Source of the DNA: Rattus norvegicus
Lineage: Eukaryota > Chordata > Mammalia > Rodentia > Muridae
DNA: 64,000 nucleotides
Assembly (NCBI RefSeq): GCF_036323735.1
Contig: NC_086034.1
Span: forward strand, 44,157,439-44,221,438
Direction of reading: 5' to 3'
In this document: piece by piece, positions 24,935-37,600 of the stretch
Layout: each line of letters opens with the position of its first letter
How positions within the stretch are numbered: position 1 is the first letter of the stretch
Translations under genes and position numbers: made by a program
Notes under the pieces: generated by a model
Database searches by the model: none
Told to the model about the DNA's origin: nothing
What the model saw: the letters and a program-made list of their open reading frames with translations, nothing else

Positions 24935-25470
24935 AAACAACAACAACAGTAGCAACAACAGGGACAGCAAAGCTACAAAAAAGGATATCAACTCTCATCT
25001 TTCAAAAATGTCTTTGGGTATTAATAGCCTTAATTCTTCAAGAAAAAGGCACAGGTTAGAGTATCTATAAGAATCTCATCTTCATGGATAGATACCAACT
25101 TAAGAGTGAAAGTATTCCATGCAAATAGAACCAGGAAACAAGCAAATATTATTATCTAATGTCTGATAATAAGCTTTAAATTAAAATTAGTTAACAGAGA
25201 TAAAGAAATAGGTTTCATTCTAACAATGGAAGATTTAACAAGGAAGGCACTATAATTCTAAACATTTACACACTAAATTGGCATACTAATTTTACAAAAA
25301 GCCTAGTATTAAAATTCAAGACAGATTAACCTAACACAGTATTAGGTATTCAATACTCTACTTTGTCCAGTAGGTCACTTGATCAATAAAATAGAGAAAC
25401 ACAAGAATTAAAATACATCATAGGTCAAATGTACCCAGCAGAGAAATCTACAGAACATTACATCCAAACA

Positions 25471-26316
25471 CCAAAGAATAGACATAAATGTAAGGTCATA
25501 TCCCCAGGGGAAAATGACTCTCCTACAGTAGGCATCCATCAGCTGTTAATAGCTTAAGTATATCCCATCTTCTCTTTTCATGTTACCGCTGTTCTACTGT
25601 CCCCTCTAAATGAATCTCTTTTACTGGTTGGATAATCATAGGTTTCCAGACATGGTTTTCAGTTACATTACACTTTGTTTAAGCAAAGAAACCTACTTTA
25701 ATTCACAGACAGCATGGTTATCCTCATGGAAAATCCAAAAGCATTGACAAGTAAATTTTTCTTCCAACTACCCAGTATGATAATGACATCGGGTACAAGA
25801 AAACACAAAATACTTTTTCCCAGTTGCTAGCAATAAGCAACTGAAATTTAAAATTTGAACACTATCTTAGACTTTAATATGGCACGAGTCAAACTAAAGT
25901 GCCGGGAAGCAGATCTGCCAAGCTGCATTTCTCCACATAGACAGTTACAGACCTCTCATGATGGAAAATAGAGATCATTAAGCAAATGTAAAGCTAGTGC
26001 CTGTACAGAACTTGAGAAAGTCTGGTTGTTAAGCTGTGAATTCTTATGAAACAAGTAGATAAGATGAGTGTAGTACAAACACAATCACATGTGACTTCAC
26101 AGATGTTGAGAAACTGACAGTATGATTTTAAAAATTATATGAAAGCTGAAGTACTCACCACAAATCCAAGGGGGAAAAAACTCAATATTCATATTTGTCA
26201 GTTTCATCGCAGAATACGAAACACTAGAAAGCAGGACAGTGTAGCACCAATGAAATCATTGTCAGTTATCCAATGGAATAACTGTAAATGGAATCGTGTA
26301 ACCTTTGATGACATAA
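25471..26316. other. Intergenic, nothing recognised
   Basis: No supportable gene or young repeat; the start may still be old L1. Confidence 0.35.
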
Positions 26317-26336
26317 TGAAGATGTTATTTTTTTTT

Positions 26337-26527
26337 ACAAATGCACATAAATATATTTGTTCATTTGTATATACATATATACATACATATATATATTTAT
26401 GTAAATACACACATTTATATTTAAATTCATATATAAATATATACATACCATATAATATAAACATGTATATTTGACTACTATAGACATACTTATACAGTGT
26501 ATCTGTATATAGTGTCTATAATATTTC
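26337..26527 (-). other. 3'-transduced segment of L1-C
   Basis: This is AT-rich sequence between the L1 3' end with its own A-run and the terminal A-run next to the TSD. On the minus strand a variant polyadenylation hexamer AATATA lies about 15 bases before the terminal A-run (26352-26357). The simplest explanation is read-through of the source L1's own signal into flanking DNA. Confidence 0.7.
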
Positions 26528-27165
26528 TTTTTTTTTAATTAACTTGAGTATTTCTTATATACATTTCGAGTGTTATTCCCTTTCCCGGTTTCCGGGCAAA
26601 AATCCCCCTCCCCCCTCCCCCCTCCCCTTCCTATGGGTATTCCCCTCCCAACCCTCCCCCCATTGCCGCCCTCCCCCCAACAGTCTAGTTCACTGGGGGT
26701 TTAGTCTTAGCAGGACCCAGGGCTTCCCCTTCCACTGGTGCTCTTACTAAGATGTTCATTGCTACCTATGTGGTCAGAGTCCAGGGTCAGTCCATGTATA
26801 GTCTTTAGTAGTGGCTTAGTCCCTGGAAGTTCTGGTTGCTTGGCATTGTTGTACATATGGGGCCTCGAGCCCCTTCAAGCTCTTCCAGTTCTTTCTCTGA
26901 TTCCTTCAACGGGGGTTCTATTCTCAGTTCAGTGGTTTGCTGCTGGCATTCGCCTCTGTATTTGCTGTATTCTGGCCGTGTCTCTCAAGAGCGATCTACA
27001 TCCGGCCCCTGTCGGTCTGCACTTCTTTGCTTCATCCACCTTGTCTAATTGGGTGGCTGTATATGTATGGGCCACATGTGGGGCAGGCTCTGAATGGATG
27101 TTACTTCAATCTCTGTTTTAATCTTTGCCTCTCTCTTCCCTGCCAAGGGTATTCTTATTCCCCTT

Positions 27166-30100
27166 TTAAAGAAGCTGTGAAACATTCACATTTTGATCAT
27201 CTGTCTTGAGTTTCATTTGTTCTAGGCATCTAGGGTAATTCAAGCATTTGGGGTAATAGCCACTTATCAATGAATGCATACCATGTATGTCTTTCCGTGA
27301 TTGGGTTAGCTCACTCAGAATGATATTTTCCAGTTCCAACCGTTTGCCTAAGAATTTCATAAAGCCATTGTTTTTGATAGCTGAGTAATATTCCTTTGTG
27401 TAGATGTACCACATTTTCTGTATCCATTCCTCTGTTGAAGGGCATCTGGGTTCTTTCCAGCTTCTGGCTATTATAAATAAGGCTGCGATGAACATAGTGG
27501 AGCACGTGTCTTTTTTATATGTTGGGGCATCTTTTGGGTATATGCCCAAGAGAGGTATAGCTGGATCCTCAGGCAGTTCAATGTCCAATTTTCTGAGGAA
27601 CCTCCAGACTGATTTCCAGAATGGTTTTACCAGTCTGCAATCCCACCAATAATGGAGGAGTGTTCCTCTTTCTCCACATCCTCACCAGCATCTGCTGTCA
27701 CCTGAGTTTTTGATCTTAGCCATTCTCACTGGTGTGAGGTGAAATCTCAGGGTTGTTTTGATTTGCATTTCCCTTATGACTAAAGATGTTGAACATTTCT
27801 TTAGGTGTTTCTCAGCCATTCGGCATTCCTCAGCTGTGAATTGTTTGTTTAGCTCTGAACCCCATTTTTTAGTAGGGGTATTTGTCTCCCTGTGGTCTAA
27901 CTTCTAGAGTTCTTTGTATATTTTGGATATAAGGCCTCTATCTGTTGTAGGATTGGTAAAGATCTTTTCCCAATCTGTTGGTGGCCGTTTTGTCCTAACC
28001 ACAGTGTCCTTTGCCTTACAGAAGCTTTGCAGTTTTATGAGATCCCATTTGTCGATTCTTGATCTTAGAGCATAAGCCATTGGTGTTTTGTTCAGGAAAT
28101 TTTTTCCAGTGCCCATGTGTTCCAGATTCTTCCCAAGTTTTTCTTCTATTAGTTTGAGTGTATCTGGTTTGATGTGGAGGTCCTTGATCCACTTGGACTT
28201 AAGCTTTGTACAGGGTGATAAGCATGGATCGATCTGCATTCTTCTACATATTGACCTCCAGTTGAACCAGCACCATTTGCTGAAAATGCTATCTTTTTTC
28301 CATTGGATGGTTTTGGCTCCTTTGTCAAAAATCAAGTGCCCATATGTGTGTGGGTTCATTTCTGGGTCTTCAATTCTATTCCATTGGTCTATCTGTCTGT
28401 CCCTGTACCAATACCATGCAGTTTTTTATCACTATTGCTCTGTAATACTGCTTGAGTTCAGGGATAGTGATTCCCCCTGATGTCCTTTTATTGTTGAGGA
28501 TAGTTTTAGCTGTCCTGGGTTTTTTTTGTTATTCCAGATGAATTTGCAAATTGTTCTGTCTAACTCTTTGAAGAATTGGATTGGTATTTTGATGGGGATT
28601 GCATTGAATCTGTAGATCGCTTTTGGTAAAATGGCCATTTTTACTGTATTGATCCTGCCAATCCATGAGCATGGGAGATCTTTCCATCTTCTAAGGTCTT
28701 CTTCAATTTCATTCTTCAGTGTCTTGAAGTTCTTATTGTACAGATCTTTTACTTGCTTGGTTAAAGTCACACCGAGGTACTTTATATTATTTGGGTCTAT
28801 TATGAAGGGTGCCGTTTCCCTAATTTCTTTCTCGGCTTGTTTCTCTTTTGTGTAGAGGAAGGCAACTGATTTATTTGAGTTAATTTTATACCCAGCCACT
28901 TTGCTGAACTTATTTATCAGCTTTAATAGTTCTCTGGTGGAACTTTTGGGATCACTTAAATATACTATCATATCATCTGCAAATAGTGATATTTTGACTT
29001 CTTCTTTTCCGATCTCTATCCCCTTGACCTCCTTTTGTTGTCTGATTGCTCTGGCTAGAACTTCAAGAACTATATTGAATAAGTAGGGAGGGAGTGGGCA
29101 GCCTTGTCTAGTCCCTGATTTTAGTGGGATTGCTTCAAGTTTCTCTCCATTTAGTTTAATGTTAGCAACTGGTTTGCTGTATATGGCTTTTACTATGTTT
29201 AGGTATGGGCCTTGAATTCCTATTCTTTCCAGGACTTTTATCATGAAGGGGCGTTGAATTTTGTCAAATGCTTTCTCAGCATCTAATGAAATGATCCTGT
29301 GGTTTTGTTCTTTCAGTTTGTTTATATAATGGATCACGTTAATGGTTTTCCGTATGTTAAACCATCCCTGCATGCCTGGGATGAAGCCTACTTGATCATG
29401 GTGGATGATTGTTTTGATGTGCTCTTGGATTTGGTTTGCCAGAATTTTATTGAGTATTTTTGCGTCGATATTCATAAGGGAAATTGGTCTGAAGTTCTCT
29501 TTCTTTGTTGGGTCTTTGTGTGGTTTAGGTATAAGAGTAATTGTGTCTTCATAGAAGGAATTTGGTAGTGCTCCATCTGTTTCAATTTTGTGGAATAGTT
29601 TGGATAATATTGGTATAAGGTCTTCTATGAAGGTCTGATAGAATTCTGCACTAAACTCGTCTGGACCTGGGCTCTTTTTGGTTGGGAGACCTTTAATGAC
29701 TGCTTCTATTTCCTTAGGAGTTATGGGGTTGTTTAACTTGTTTATCTGTTCCTATTAAACTTCGGTACCTGGTATCTGTCTAGGAAATTGTCCATTTCCT
29801 GCAGATTTTCAAGTTTTGTAGAATATAAGCTTTTATAGTAAGATCTGATGATTTTTTGAATTTCCTCGGAATCTGTAGTTATGTCTCCCTTTTCATTTTT
29901 GATTTTATTAATTTGGACACACTCTCTGTGTCCTCTCGTTAGTTTGGCTAAGGGTTTATCTATCTTGTTGATTTTCTCAAAGAACCAACTTTTGGTTCTG
30001 TTGGTTCTTTCTATGGTCCTTTTTGTTTCTACTTGGTTGATTTCAGCTCTGAGTTTGATTATTTCCTGCCTTCTACTCCTCCTGGGTGTATTTTCTTCTT

Positions 30101-31135
30101 TTTGTTCTAGAGCTTTTAGGTGTGCTGTCAAGCTGCTGACATATGCTCTTTCCTGTTTCTTTCTGCAGGCACTCAGCGCTATGAATTTTCCTCTTAGCAC
30201 AGCTTTCATTGTGTCCCATAAGTTTGGGTATGTTGTACCTTCATTTTCATTAAATTCTAAAAAGTCTTTAATTTCTTTCTTTATTTCTTCCTTGACTAGG
30301 TTATCATTGAGTAGAGCATTGTTCAATTTCCACGTATATGTGGGCATTCTTCCCTTATTGTTATTGAAGACCAGTTTTAGCCCGTGGTGGTCCGATAGCA
30401 CGCATGGGATTATTTCTATATTTCTGTACCTGTTGAGGCCCGTTTCTTGACCAATTATATGGTCAATTTTGGAGAAAGTACCATGAGGAGCTGAGAAGAA
30501 GGTATATACTTTTGCTTTAGGATAGAATGTTCTATAAATATCCGTTAAGTCCATTTGGCTCATGACTTCTCTTAGTCTGTCTAGGTCTCTGTTTAATTTC
30601 TGTTTCCATGATCGTCCATTGATGAGAGTGGGGTGTTGAAATCTCCCACTATTATTGTATGAGGTGCAATGTGTTTTTTGAGCTTTAGTAAGGTTTCTTT
30701 TACGTATGTAGGTGCCCTTGTATTTGGGGCATAGATATTTAGGATTGAGAGTTCATCTTGGTGGATTTTTCCTTTGATGAATATGAAGTGTCCTTCCTTA
30801 TCTTTTTTGATGACTTTTAGTTGAAAATTGATTTTATCTGATATTAGAATGGCAACTCCAGCTTGATTCTTCCGACCATTTGCTTGGAAAATTGTTTTCC
30901 AGCCTTTCACTCTGAGGTAGTGTCTGTCTTTGTCTCTGAGGTGTTTTTCCTGTAGGCAGCAGAATGCAGGGTCCTCGTTGCGTATCCAGTTTGTTAATCT
31001 ATGTCTCTTTATTGGGGAGTTGAGGCCATTGATGTTGAGAGATATTAAGGAATAGTGATTATTGCTTCCTGTCGTATTCATATTTGGATGTGAGGTTACG
31101 TTTGTGTGCTTTTCTTCTCTTTGTTTTGTTGCCAA
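27166..31135 (-). pseudogene. L1-C ORF2 (endonuclease/RT), frameshifted
   Basis: The frame is broken into at least five pieces: 31135-30593, 30563-29742, 29475-28432, 28359-27904 and 27588-27166. The endonuclease part keeps CLQEKH (E43 region), GDFNTP (D145/N147 region) and intact SDHH. The RT part keeps the FADD catalytic motif (about 28970-28981). The Cys-rich C-terminal region is also present. The normal stop codon after LISGY has changed TAG to TAC, so the last frame runs on into the 3' UTR to 27166. The protein cannot be made in full. Confidence 0.93.
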
Positions 31136-31140
31136 GACGA

Positions 31141-32341
31141 TTATCTTCTTGCTTCTTCTAGGGTATAGCTTGCCTCCTTATGTTGGGCTTTACCCTTTAT
31201 TATCCTTTGTAGTGCTGGATTTGTAGAAAGATATTGTGTAAATTTGGTTTTGTCATGGAATATCTTGGTTTCTCCATCTATGTTAATTGAGAGTTTTGCA
31301 GGATACAGTAACCTGGGTTGGCATTTGTGTTCTCTTAGGGTCTGTATGACATCTGTCCAGGATCTTCTATCCTTCATAGTTTCTGGCGAAAAGTCTGGTG
31401 TGATTCTGATAGGTCTGCCTTTATATGTTACTTGACCTTTTTCCCTTACTGCTTTTAATATTCTTTCTTTATTTTGTGCGTTTGGTGTTTTGACAATTAT
31501 GTGACGGGAGGTGTTTCTTTTCTGGTCCAATCTATTTGGAGTTCTGTAGGCTTCTTGTATGCCTATGGGTATCTCTTTTTTTAGGTTAGGGAAGTTTTCT
31601 TCTATGATTTTGTTGAAGATATTTACTGGTCCTTTGAGCTGGGAGTCTTCACTCTCTTCTATACCTATTATCCTTAGGTTTGATATTCTCATTGAGTCCT
31701 GGATTTCCTGTATGTTTTGGATCAGTAGCTTTTTCCGCTTTACATTATCTTTGACAGTTGAGTCAATGATTTCTATGGAATCTTCTGCTCCTGAGAGAAG
31801 CATCTCTCCAGGATGCTTCCATCTCTTGTATTCTGTTGGTGAAGCTTGTATCTACAGCTCCTTGTCTCTTCTTTTGGTTTTCTATATCCAGGGTAGTTTC
31901 CATGTGTTCTTTCTTGATTGCTTCTATTTCCATTTTTAATTCCTTCAACTGTTTGATTGTGTTTTCCTGGAATTCTTTCAGGGATTTTTGTGACTCCTCT
32001 CTATGGGCTTCTACTTGTTTTTTTATGATTTCCTGGAATTCTTTCAGGGATTTTTGTGACTCCTCTCTATGGGCTTCTACTTGGTTAATTATGTTTTCCT
32101 GGAATTCTTTCAGGCATTTTTGTGATTCCTCTCTGTAGCCTTCTACTTGTTCTCTAAGGGAGTTCTTCACATCTTTCTTGAAGTCCTCCAGCATCATGAT
32201 CAAATATGATTTTGAAACTAGATCTTGCTTTTCTGGTGTGTTTGGATATTCCATGTTTGTTTTGGTGGGAGAATTGGGCTCCGATGATGCCATGTAGTCT
32301 TGGTTTCTGTTGCTTGGGTTCCTGAGCTTGCCTCTCGCCAT
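31141..32341 (-). pseudogene. L1-C ORF1, split into two overlapping frames
   Basis: ORF1p is the L1 RNA-binding chaperone: N-terminal coiled coil, RRM, then C-terminal domain. Here frame a (32341-31763, 192 aa) starts at the normal ATG and covers the coiled coil, with three 22-residue repeat units (pattern VEAHREESQKSLKEFQ). Frame b (31803-31141, 220 aa) starts at its own ATG and covers the RRM and C-terminal domain, including RIIGIEE and ITPDFS. The split is caused by 21 bases replacing 8 relative to the L1-E ORF1 (near 31794-31815). L1-D has the identical change. Confidence 0.93.
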
Positions 32342-32829
32342 CAGATTTTCTCTAATGTTACTTTGTTCTGCTATTTCTGACAGTGGCTAGACTGCCCTAT
32401 AAGCCTGTGTGTCAGAAGTGCTGTAGACCTGTTTTCCTGTTTTATTTCAGTCAGTTATGGGAACAGAGTGTTCTGCTTTCGGGCGTGTAGTTTTTCCTAT
32501 CTACAGGTCTTCAGCTGTTCCTGTGGGCCTGTGTCTGGTGTTCACCAGGCAGGTCACTTGCAGCAGAAAAGTTGGTCTTACCTGTGGTCCCGAGGCTCAA
32601 GTTTGCTCGAGGGGTGCTGCCCAAGAGCTCTCCGTGGCAGCAGCAACCAGGAAGATCTGTGCCGCCATTTCCGGGAGCTTCAGTGCACCAGGGTTCCAGA
32701 TGGCGTTTGGTGTTTTCCTCTGGCGTCCGAGGTGTGTATGCAGAGTGCAGTCTCTTCTGGTTTCCCAGGCGTGTCTGCCTCTCTGAGGGTTTAGCTCTCC
32801 CTCCCACGGGATTTGGGTGCAGAGAACTG
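32342..32829 (-). promoter_or_regulatory. L1-C 5' UTR (partial promoter)
   Basis: GC-rich sequence homologous to the first 5' UTR unit of L1-D. It stops at the word gcagagaactg, whereas L1-D continues, so this copy was slightly 5'-truncated on insertion. Open frames in it are not known L1 genes. Confidence 0.8.
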
Positions 32830-32843
32830 AAGATGTAATTTTT

Positions 32844-33945
32844 AACAGACAGTGTAGCGCAAAAATGAACACCTAACAGATAAAAGAAATGCAAGCAACA
32901 CAGGCCACACATATTCTACAAAAAGGAAAAACACGTTGTAGACCCTAGTTTAAAAAGAAAGACCATCCCAATTCTATAGTCATGTATAGGAGATGTTCTA
33001 CAGGACCCTGGTTGGGTGCTTCTTAGATTAACAACAAAGTCATCAGCCACAAAAATAAGAGGTGCCTTGTCATATGAAAAGGAAAAAAGAGGAAGAAACA
33101 TTTCTCTGTGAGAGAAAATACTAAAACAAAGAAAAGCAAGCCAGAGATTGGGAGAAAATATTTGTGAAATAATCTGAGTAAAGACTCTCCTCCAAAGTAA
33201 ACAAAGAACTCTTAAAATCTGAAAAAAAAGAAGACACTCAATTAAATATGGGCACATCATCTGAATGGACACCATGAAAATACAGAAGGAAAATAAGCAG
33301 AGGAAAAGATGCTAAGCATCCTGTCTTATCAGAGAATTGTAATTAGGGACAAACAAGGAAATTGCAGCCACTACTGGTCATTGCTGGTAGCAACACAAAG
33401 TGGTACCAAACTCTATGAAGATCGAATGTCATGTTCTACAAAGCTAAACATAATTTTATCGTGAATCCAGAATTCATTCCTTGGTACTTGGCCAACAGTT
33501 GTAAAAATTCATGTTTTTACAAAAGTCTGTATGTACACAGTTGTACATAGCTTAATTCATAGTTGTTCAAACTGAAGAATCGAATATGCACTGTGAGATG
33601 AATGGGAAGATTGGGCATGATGTCTGTCCCTGTATTGTCAGGATGTGAGAGGCTCACCCTAAATTTTAGGTCAGCCTGGGATAAGTTTATAGACAGCCTT
33701 TGGCACCTATTAAAATTCTGGCTTAAACCAAACAGAGAATAACAAACAAAACTATGTTTTGAAGCTGTTAAGCCATGGAAAGACATGACTAAGTCGTAAA
33801 TTCATAGTGTCAATAAAAGAAGCCAATCTGAAAAGCAATCTAATATATCTCTGATTATATGGCATTCTGAAAAGCGCAAAACTTTTGAGATGGTTTAAAA
33901 AAATCTGTGATTAGAGATTAATGGGAAGTTGAAAATGCCTAGTAC
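32844..33945 (+). mobile_element. Spacer between L1-C and L1-D, with ancient L1 remnant
   Basis: About 33090-33430 reads as a very old L1 ORF2 C-terminal region in plus orientation: 'agagattgggagaaaatatt', 'tccaaagtaaacaaagaact', 'atgggcacatcatctgaa', 'ttgtaattagggacaaac'. Nothing else in the 1.1-kb spacer is recognised. Confidence 0.5.
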
Positions 33946-34675
33946 ATACTTAGATTTTTTTTTTTTATTAACTTGAGTATTTCTCATATACATTTCAAGT
34001 GTTATTCCCTTTCCCGGTTTCCGGGCAAACATCCCCCTCCCCCATCCCCTTCCGTATGGGTGTTCCCCTCCCAACCCTCCCCCCATTGCCGCCCTCCCCC
34101 CATAGTCTAGTTCACTGGGGGTTCAGTCTTAGTAGGACCCAGGGCTTCCCCCTCCACTGGTGCTCCCACTAGGATATTCATTGCTACCTATGGGGTCAGA
34201 GTCCAGGGTCAGTCCATGTATAGTCTTTAGGTAGTGGCTTAGTCCCTGGAAGCTCTGGTTGCTTGACATTGTTGTACTTTTGGGGTCTCGAGCCCCTTCA
34301 AGCTCTTCCAGTTCTTTCTCTGATTCCTTCAACGGGGGACCTATTCTCAGTTCAGTGGTTTGCTGCTGGCATTCGCCTCTGTATTTGCTGTATTCTGGCT
34401 GTGTCTCTCAGGAGCGATCTAAATCCGGCTCCTGTCGGTCTGCACTTCTTTGCTTCATCCATCTTGTCTAATTGGGTGGCTGTATATGTATGGGCCACCT
34501 GTGGGGCAGGCTCTGAATGGGTGTTCCTTCAGTCTCTGTTATAATCTTTGCCTCTCCCTTCCCTGCCAAGGGTATTCTTTTTCCTCATTTAAAGAAGGAG
34601 TGAAGCATTCACGTTTTGATCATCCGTCTTGAGTTTCGTTTGTTCTAGGGATCTAGGGTAATTCAAGCATTTGGG

Positions 34676-37600
34676 CTAATAGCCACTTATCAGTGAGTGC
34701 ATACCATGTATGTCTTTCTGTGATTGGGTTAGCTCACTCAGGATGATATTTTCCAGTTCCAACCATTTGCCTACGAATTTCATAAAGTCGTTGTTTTTGA
34801 TAGCTGAGTAATATTCCATTGTGTAGATGTACCACATTTTCTGTATCCATTCCTCTGTTGAAGGGCATCTGGGTTCTTTCCAGCATCTGGCTATTATAAA
34901 TAAGGCTGCAATGAACATAGTGGAGCACGTGTCTCTTTTATATGTTGAGGCATCTTTTGGGTATATGCCCAAGAGATGTATAGCTGGATCCTCAGGCAGT
35001 TCAATGTCCAATTTTCTGAGGAACCTCCAGACTGATTTCCAGAATGGTTGTACCAGTCTGCAATCCCACCAATAATGGAGGAGTGTTCCTCTTTCTCCAC
35101 ATCCTCGCCAGCATCTGCTATCACCTGAGTTTTTGATCTTAGCCATTCTCACTGGTGTGAGGTGAAATCTCAGGGTTGTTTTGATTTGCATTTCCCTTAT
35201 GACTAAAGATGTTGAACATTTCTTTAGGTGTTTCTCAGCCATTCAGCATTCCTCAGCTGTGAATTCTTTGTTTAGCTCTAAACCCCATTTTTTAATAGGG
35301 TTATTTGTTTCCCTGCGGTCTAACTTCTTGAGTTCTTTGTATATTTTGGATATAAGGCCTCTATCTGTTGTAGGATTGGTAAAGATCTTTTCCCAATCTG
35401 TTGGTTGCCGTTTTGTCCTAACCACAGTGTCCTTTGCCTTACAGAAGCTTTGCAGTTTTATGAGATCCCATTTGTCGATTCTTGATCTTAGAGCATAAGC
35501 CATTGGTGTTTTGTTCAGGAAATTTTTTTCCAGTGCCCATGTGTTCCAGATGCTTCCCTAGTTTTTCTTCTATTAGTTTGAGTGTGTCTGGTTTGATGTG
35601 GAGGTCCTTGATCCACTTGGATTTAAGCTTTGTACAGGGTGATAAGAATGGATCGATCTGCATTCTTCTACATGTTGCCCTCCACTTGAACAAGCACCAT
35701 TTGCTGAAAATGCTATCTTTTTTCCATTCGATGGTTTTGGCTCCTTTGTCAAAAATCAAGTGACCATAGGTGTGTGGGTACATTTCTGGGTCTTCAATTC
35801 TATTCCATTGGTCTATCTGTCTGTCTCTGTACCAATACCATGCAGTTTTTATCACTATTGCTCTGTAATACTGCTTGAGTTCAGGGATAGTGATTTCCCC
35901 TGAAGTCCTTTTATTGTTGAGGATAGCTTTAGCTATCCTGGGTTTTTTTTTATTCCAGATGAATTTGCAAATTGTCCTGTCTAACTCTTTGAAGAATTGC
36001 ATTGGTATTTTGATGGGGATTGCATTGAATCTGTAGATTGCTTTTGGTATAATGGCCATTTTTACTATATTAATCCTGCCAATCCATGAGCATGGGAGAT
36101 CTTTCCATCTTCTGAGGTCTTCTTCAATTTCTTTCTTCAGTGTCTTGAAGTTCTTATTGTACAGATCTTTTACTTGCTTGGTTAAAGTCACACCGAGGTA
36201 CTTTTTATTATTTGGGTCTATTATGAAGGGTGTTGTTTCCCTAATTTCTTTCTCGGCTTGTTTCTCTTTTGTATAGAGGAAGGCAACTGATTTATTTGAG
36301 TTAATTTAATACCCAGCCACTTTGCTGAAGTTGTTTATCAGCTTTAATAGTTCTCTGGTGGAACTTTTGGGATCACTTAAATATACTATCATGTCATCTG
36401 AAATAGTGATATTTTGACCTCTTCTTTTCCGATCTGTATCCCCTTGATCTCCTTTTGTTGTCTGATTGCTCTGGCTAGAACTTCAAGAACTATATTGAAT
36501 AAGTAGGGAGAGAGTGGGCAGCCTTGTCTAGTCCCTGATTTTAGTGGGATTGCTTCAAGTTTCTCTCCATTTAGTTTAATGTTAGCAACTGGTTTGCTGT
36601 ATATGGCTTTTACTATGTTTAGGTATGGGCCTTGAATTCCTATTCTTTCCAGGACTTTTATCATGATGGGGCGTTGAATTTTGTCAAATGCTTTCTCAGC
36701 ATCTAATGAAATGATCATGTGGTTCTGTTCTTTCAGTTTGTCTATATAATGGATCACGTTGATGGTTTTCCGTATATTAAACCATCCCTGCATGCCTGGG
36801 ATGAAGCCTACTTGATCATGGTGGATGATTGTTTTGATGTGCTCTTGAATTCGGTTTGCCAGAATTTTATTGAGTATTTTTGCGTCGATATTCATAAGGG
36901 AAATTGGTCTGAAGTTCTCTTTCTTTGTTGTGTCTTTGTGTGGTTTAGGTATAAGAGTAATTGTGGCTTCGTAGAAGGAATTCGGTAGGGCTCCATCTGT
37001 TTCAATTTTTGGGAATAGTTTGGATAATATTGGTATGATGTCTTCTATGAAGGTTTGATAGAATTCTGCACTAAACCCGTCTGCACCTGGGCTCTTTTTG
37101 GTTGGGAGAACTTTAATGACTGCTTCTATTTCCTTAGGAGTTATGGGGTTGTTTGACTGGTATATCTGTTCCTGATTTAACTTCGATACCTGGTATCTGT
37201 CCAGGAAATTGTCCATTTCCTGAAGATTTTCAAGTTTTGTTGAATATAGGTTTTTATAGTAAGATCTGATGATTTTTTGAATTTCCTCTGAATCTGTAGT
37301 TATGTCTCCCTTTTCGTTTCTGATTTTGTTAATTTGGACCCACTCTCTGTGTCCTCTCGTTAGTCTGGCTAAGGGTTTATCTATCTTGTTGATTTTCTCA
37401 AAGAACCAACTTTTGGTTCTGTTGATTCTTTCTATGGTCCTTTTTGTTTCTACTTGGTTGATTTCAGCTCTGAGTTTGATTATTTCCTGCCTTCTACTCC
37501 TCCTGGGTGTATTTGCTTCTTTTTGCTCTAGAGCTTTTAGGTTTGCTGTCAAGATGCTGACATATGCTCTTTCCTGTTTCTTTCTGCAGGCACTCAGCAC

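Larger units (their letters stand above)
24185..25470 (+). mobile_element. Ancient L1 or HAL1-like remnant, ORF1 into start of ORF2
   Basis: 'ctgcaagaaacagagcataggccacatataaaggaaaac' and 'atcagaatggcagaggacttctc' (shown as separate phrases) match the ORF1 C-terminal region of old L1/HAL1. After the nested ID element and a microsatellite, 'tcaactctcatctttcaaaa' and 'tgtctttgggtattaat' match the start of ORF2. The order ORF1-ORF2 is normal, but this block follows an ORF2 C-terminal remnant, so two elements are involved. Confidence 0.55.
26328..32829 (-). mobile_element. L1-C: near-full-length rat L1 with 3' transduction
   Basis: On the minus strand the order is partial 5' UTR (32829-32342), ORF1, ORF2, 3' UTR, first A-tail (plus-strand T-run 26528-26536), 191 bp of extra AT-rich sequence, then a terminal A-tail (T-run 26328-26336). 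The TSD is tgaagatgtaattttt (32828-32843), matched by tgaagatgttattttt (26317-26332), 15 of 16 bases. The nick reads TTTTT/AAC. All ORFs are broken, so it is not autonomous. Confidence 0.93.

Noticed and set aside
24687..24998. Valine-rich membrane-like frame
   Set aside because: It is a translation of the (CTA)n repeat and the ID element.
26880..27048. Conserved 70-codon frame seen at four places
   Set aside because: The same frame at 16073, 26836, 34259 and 60812 is the antisense reading of the L1 3' UTR, conserved only because the L1 copies are related.
29881..30450. Plus-strand 189-codon hydrophobic frame
   Set aside because: It is the antisense shadow of L1-C ORF2; similar shadows recur at 37302-37781 and 8800-9135.
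30593..31135. Host endonuclease gene
   Set aside because: It is the N-terminal endonuclease part of L1-C ORF2.
31950..32130. CRISPR-like regular repeats
   Set aside because: The 66-bp units are coding repeats of L1 ORF1 without variable spacers, in a mammalian genome.
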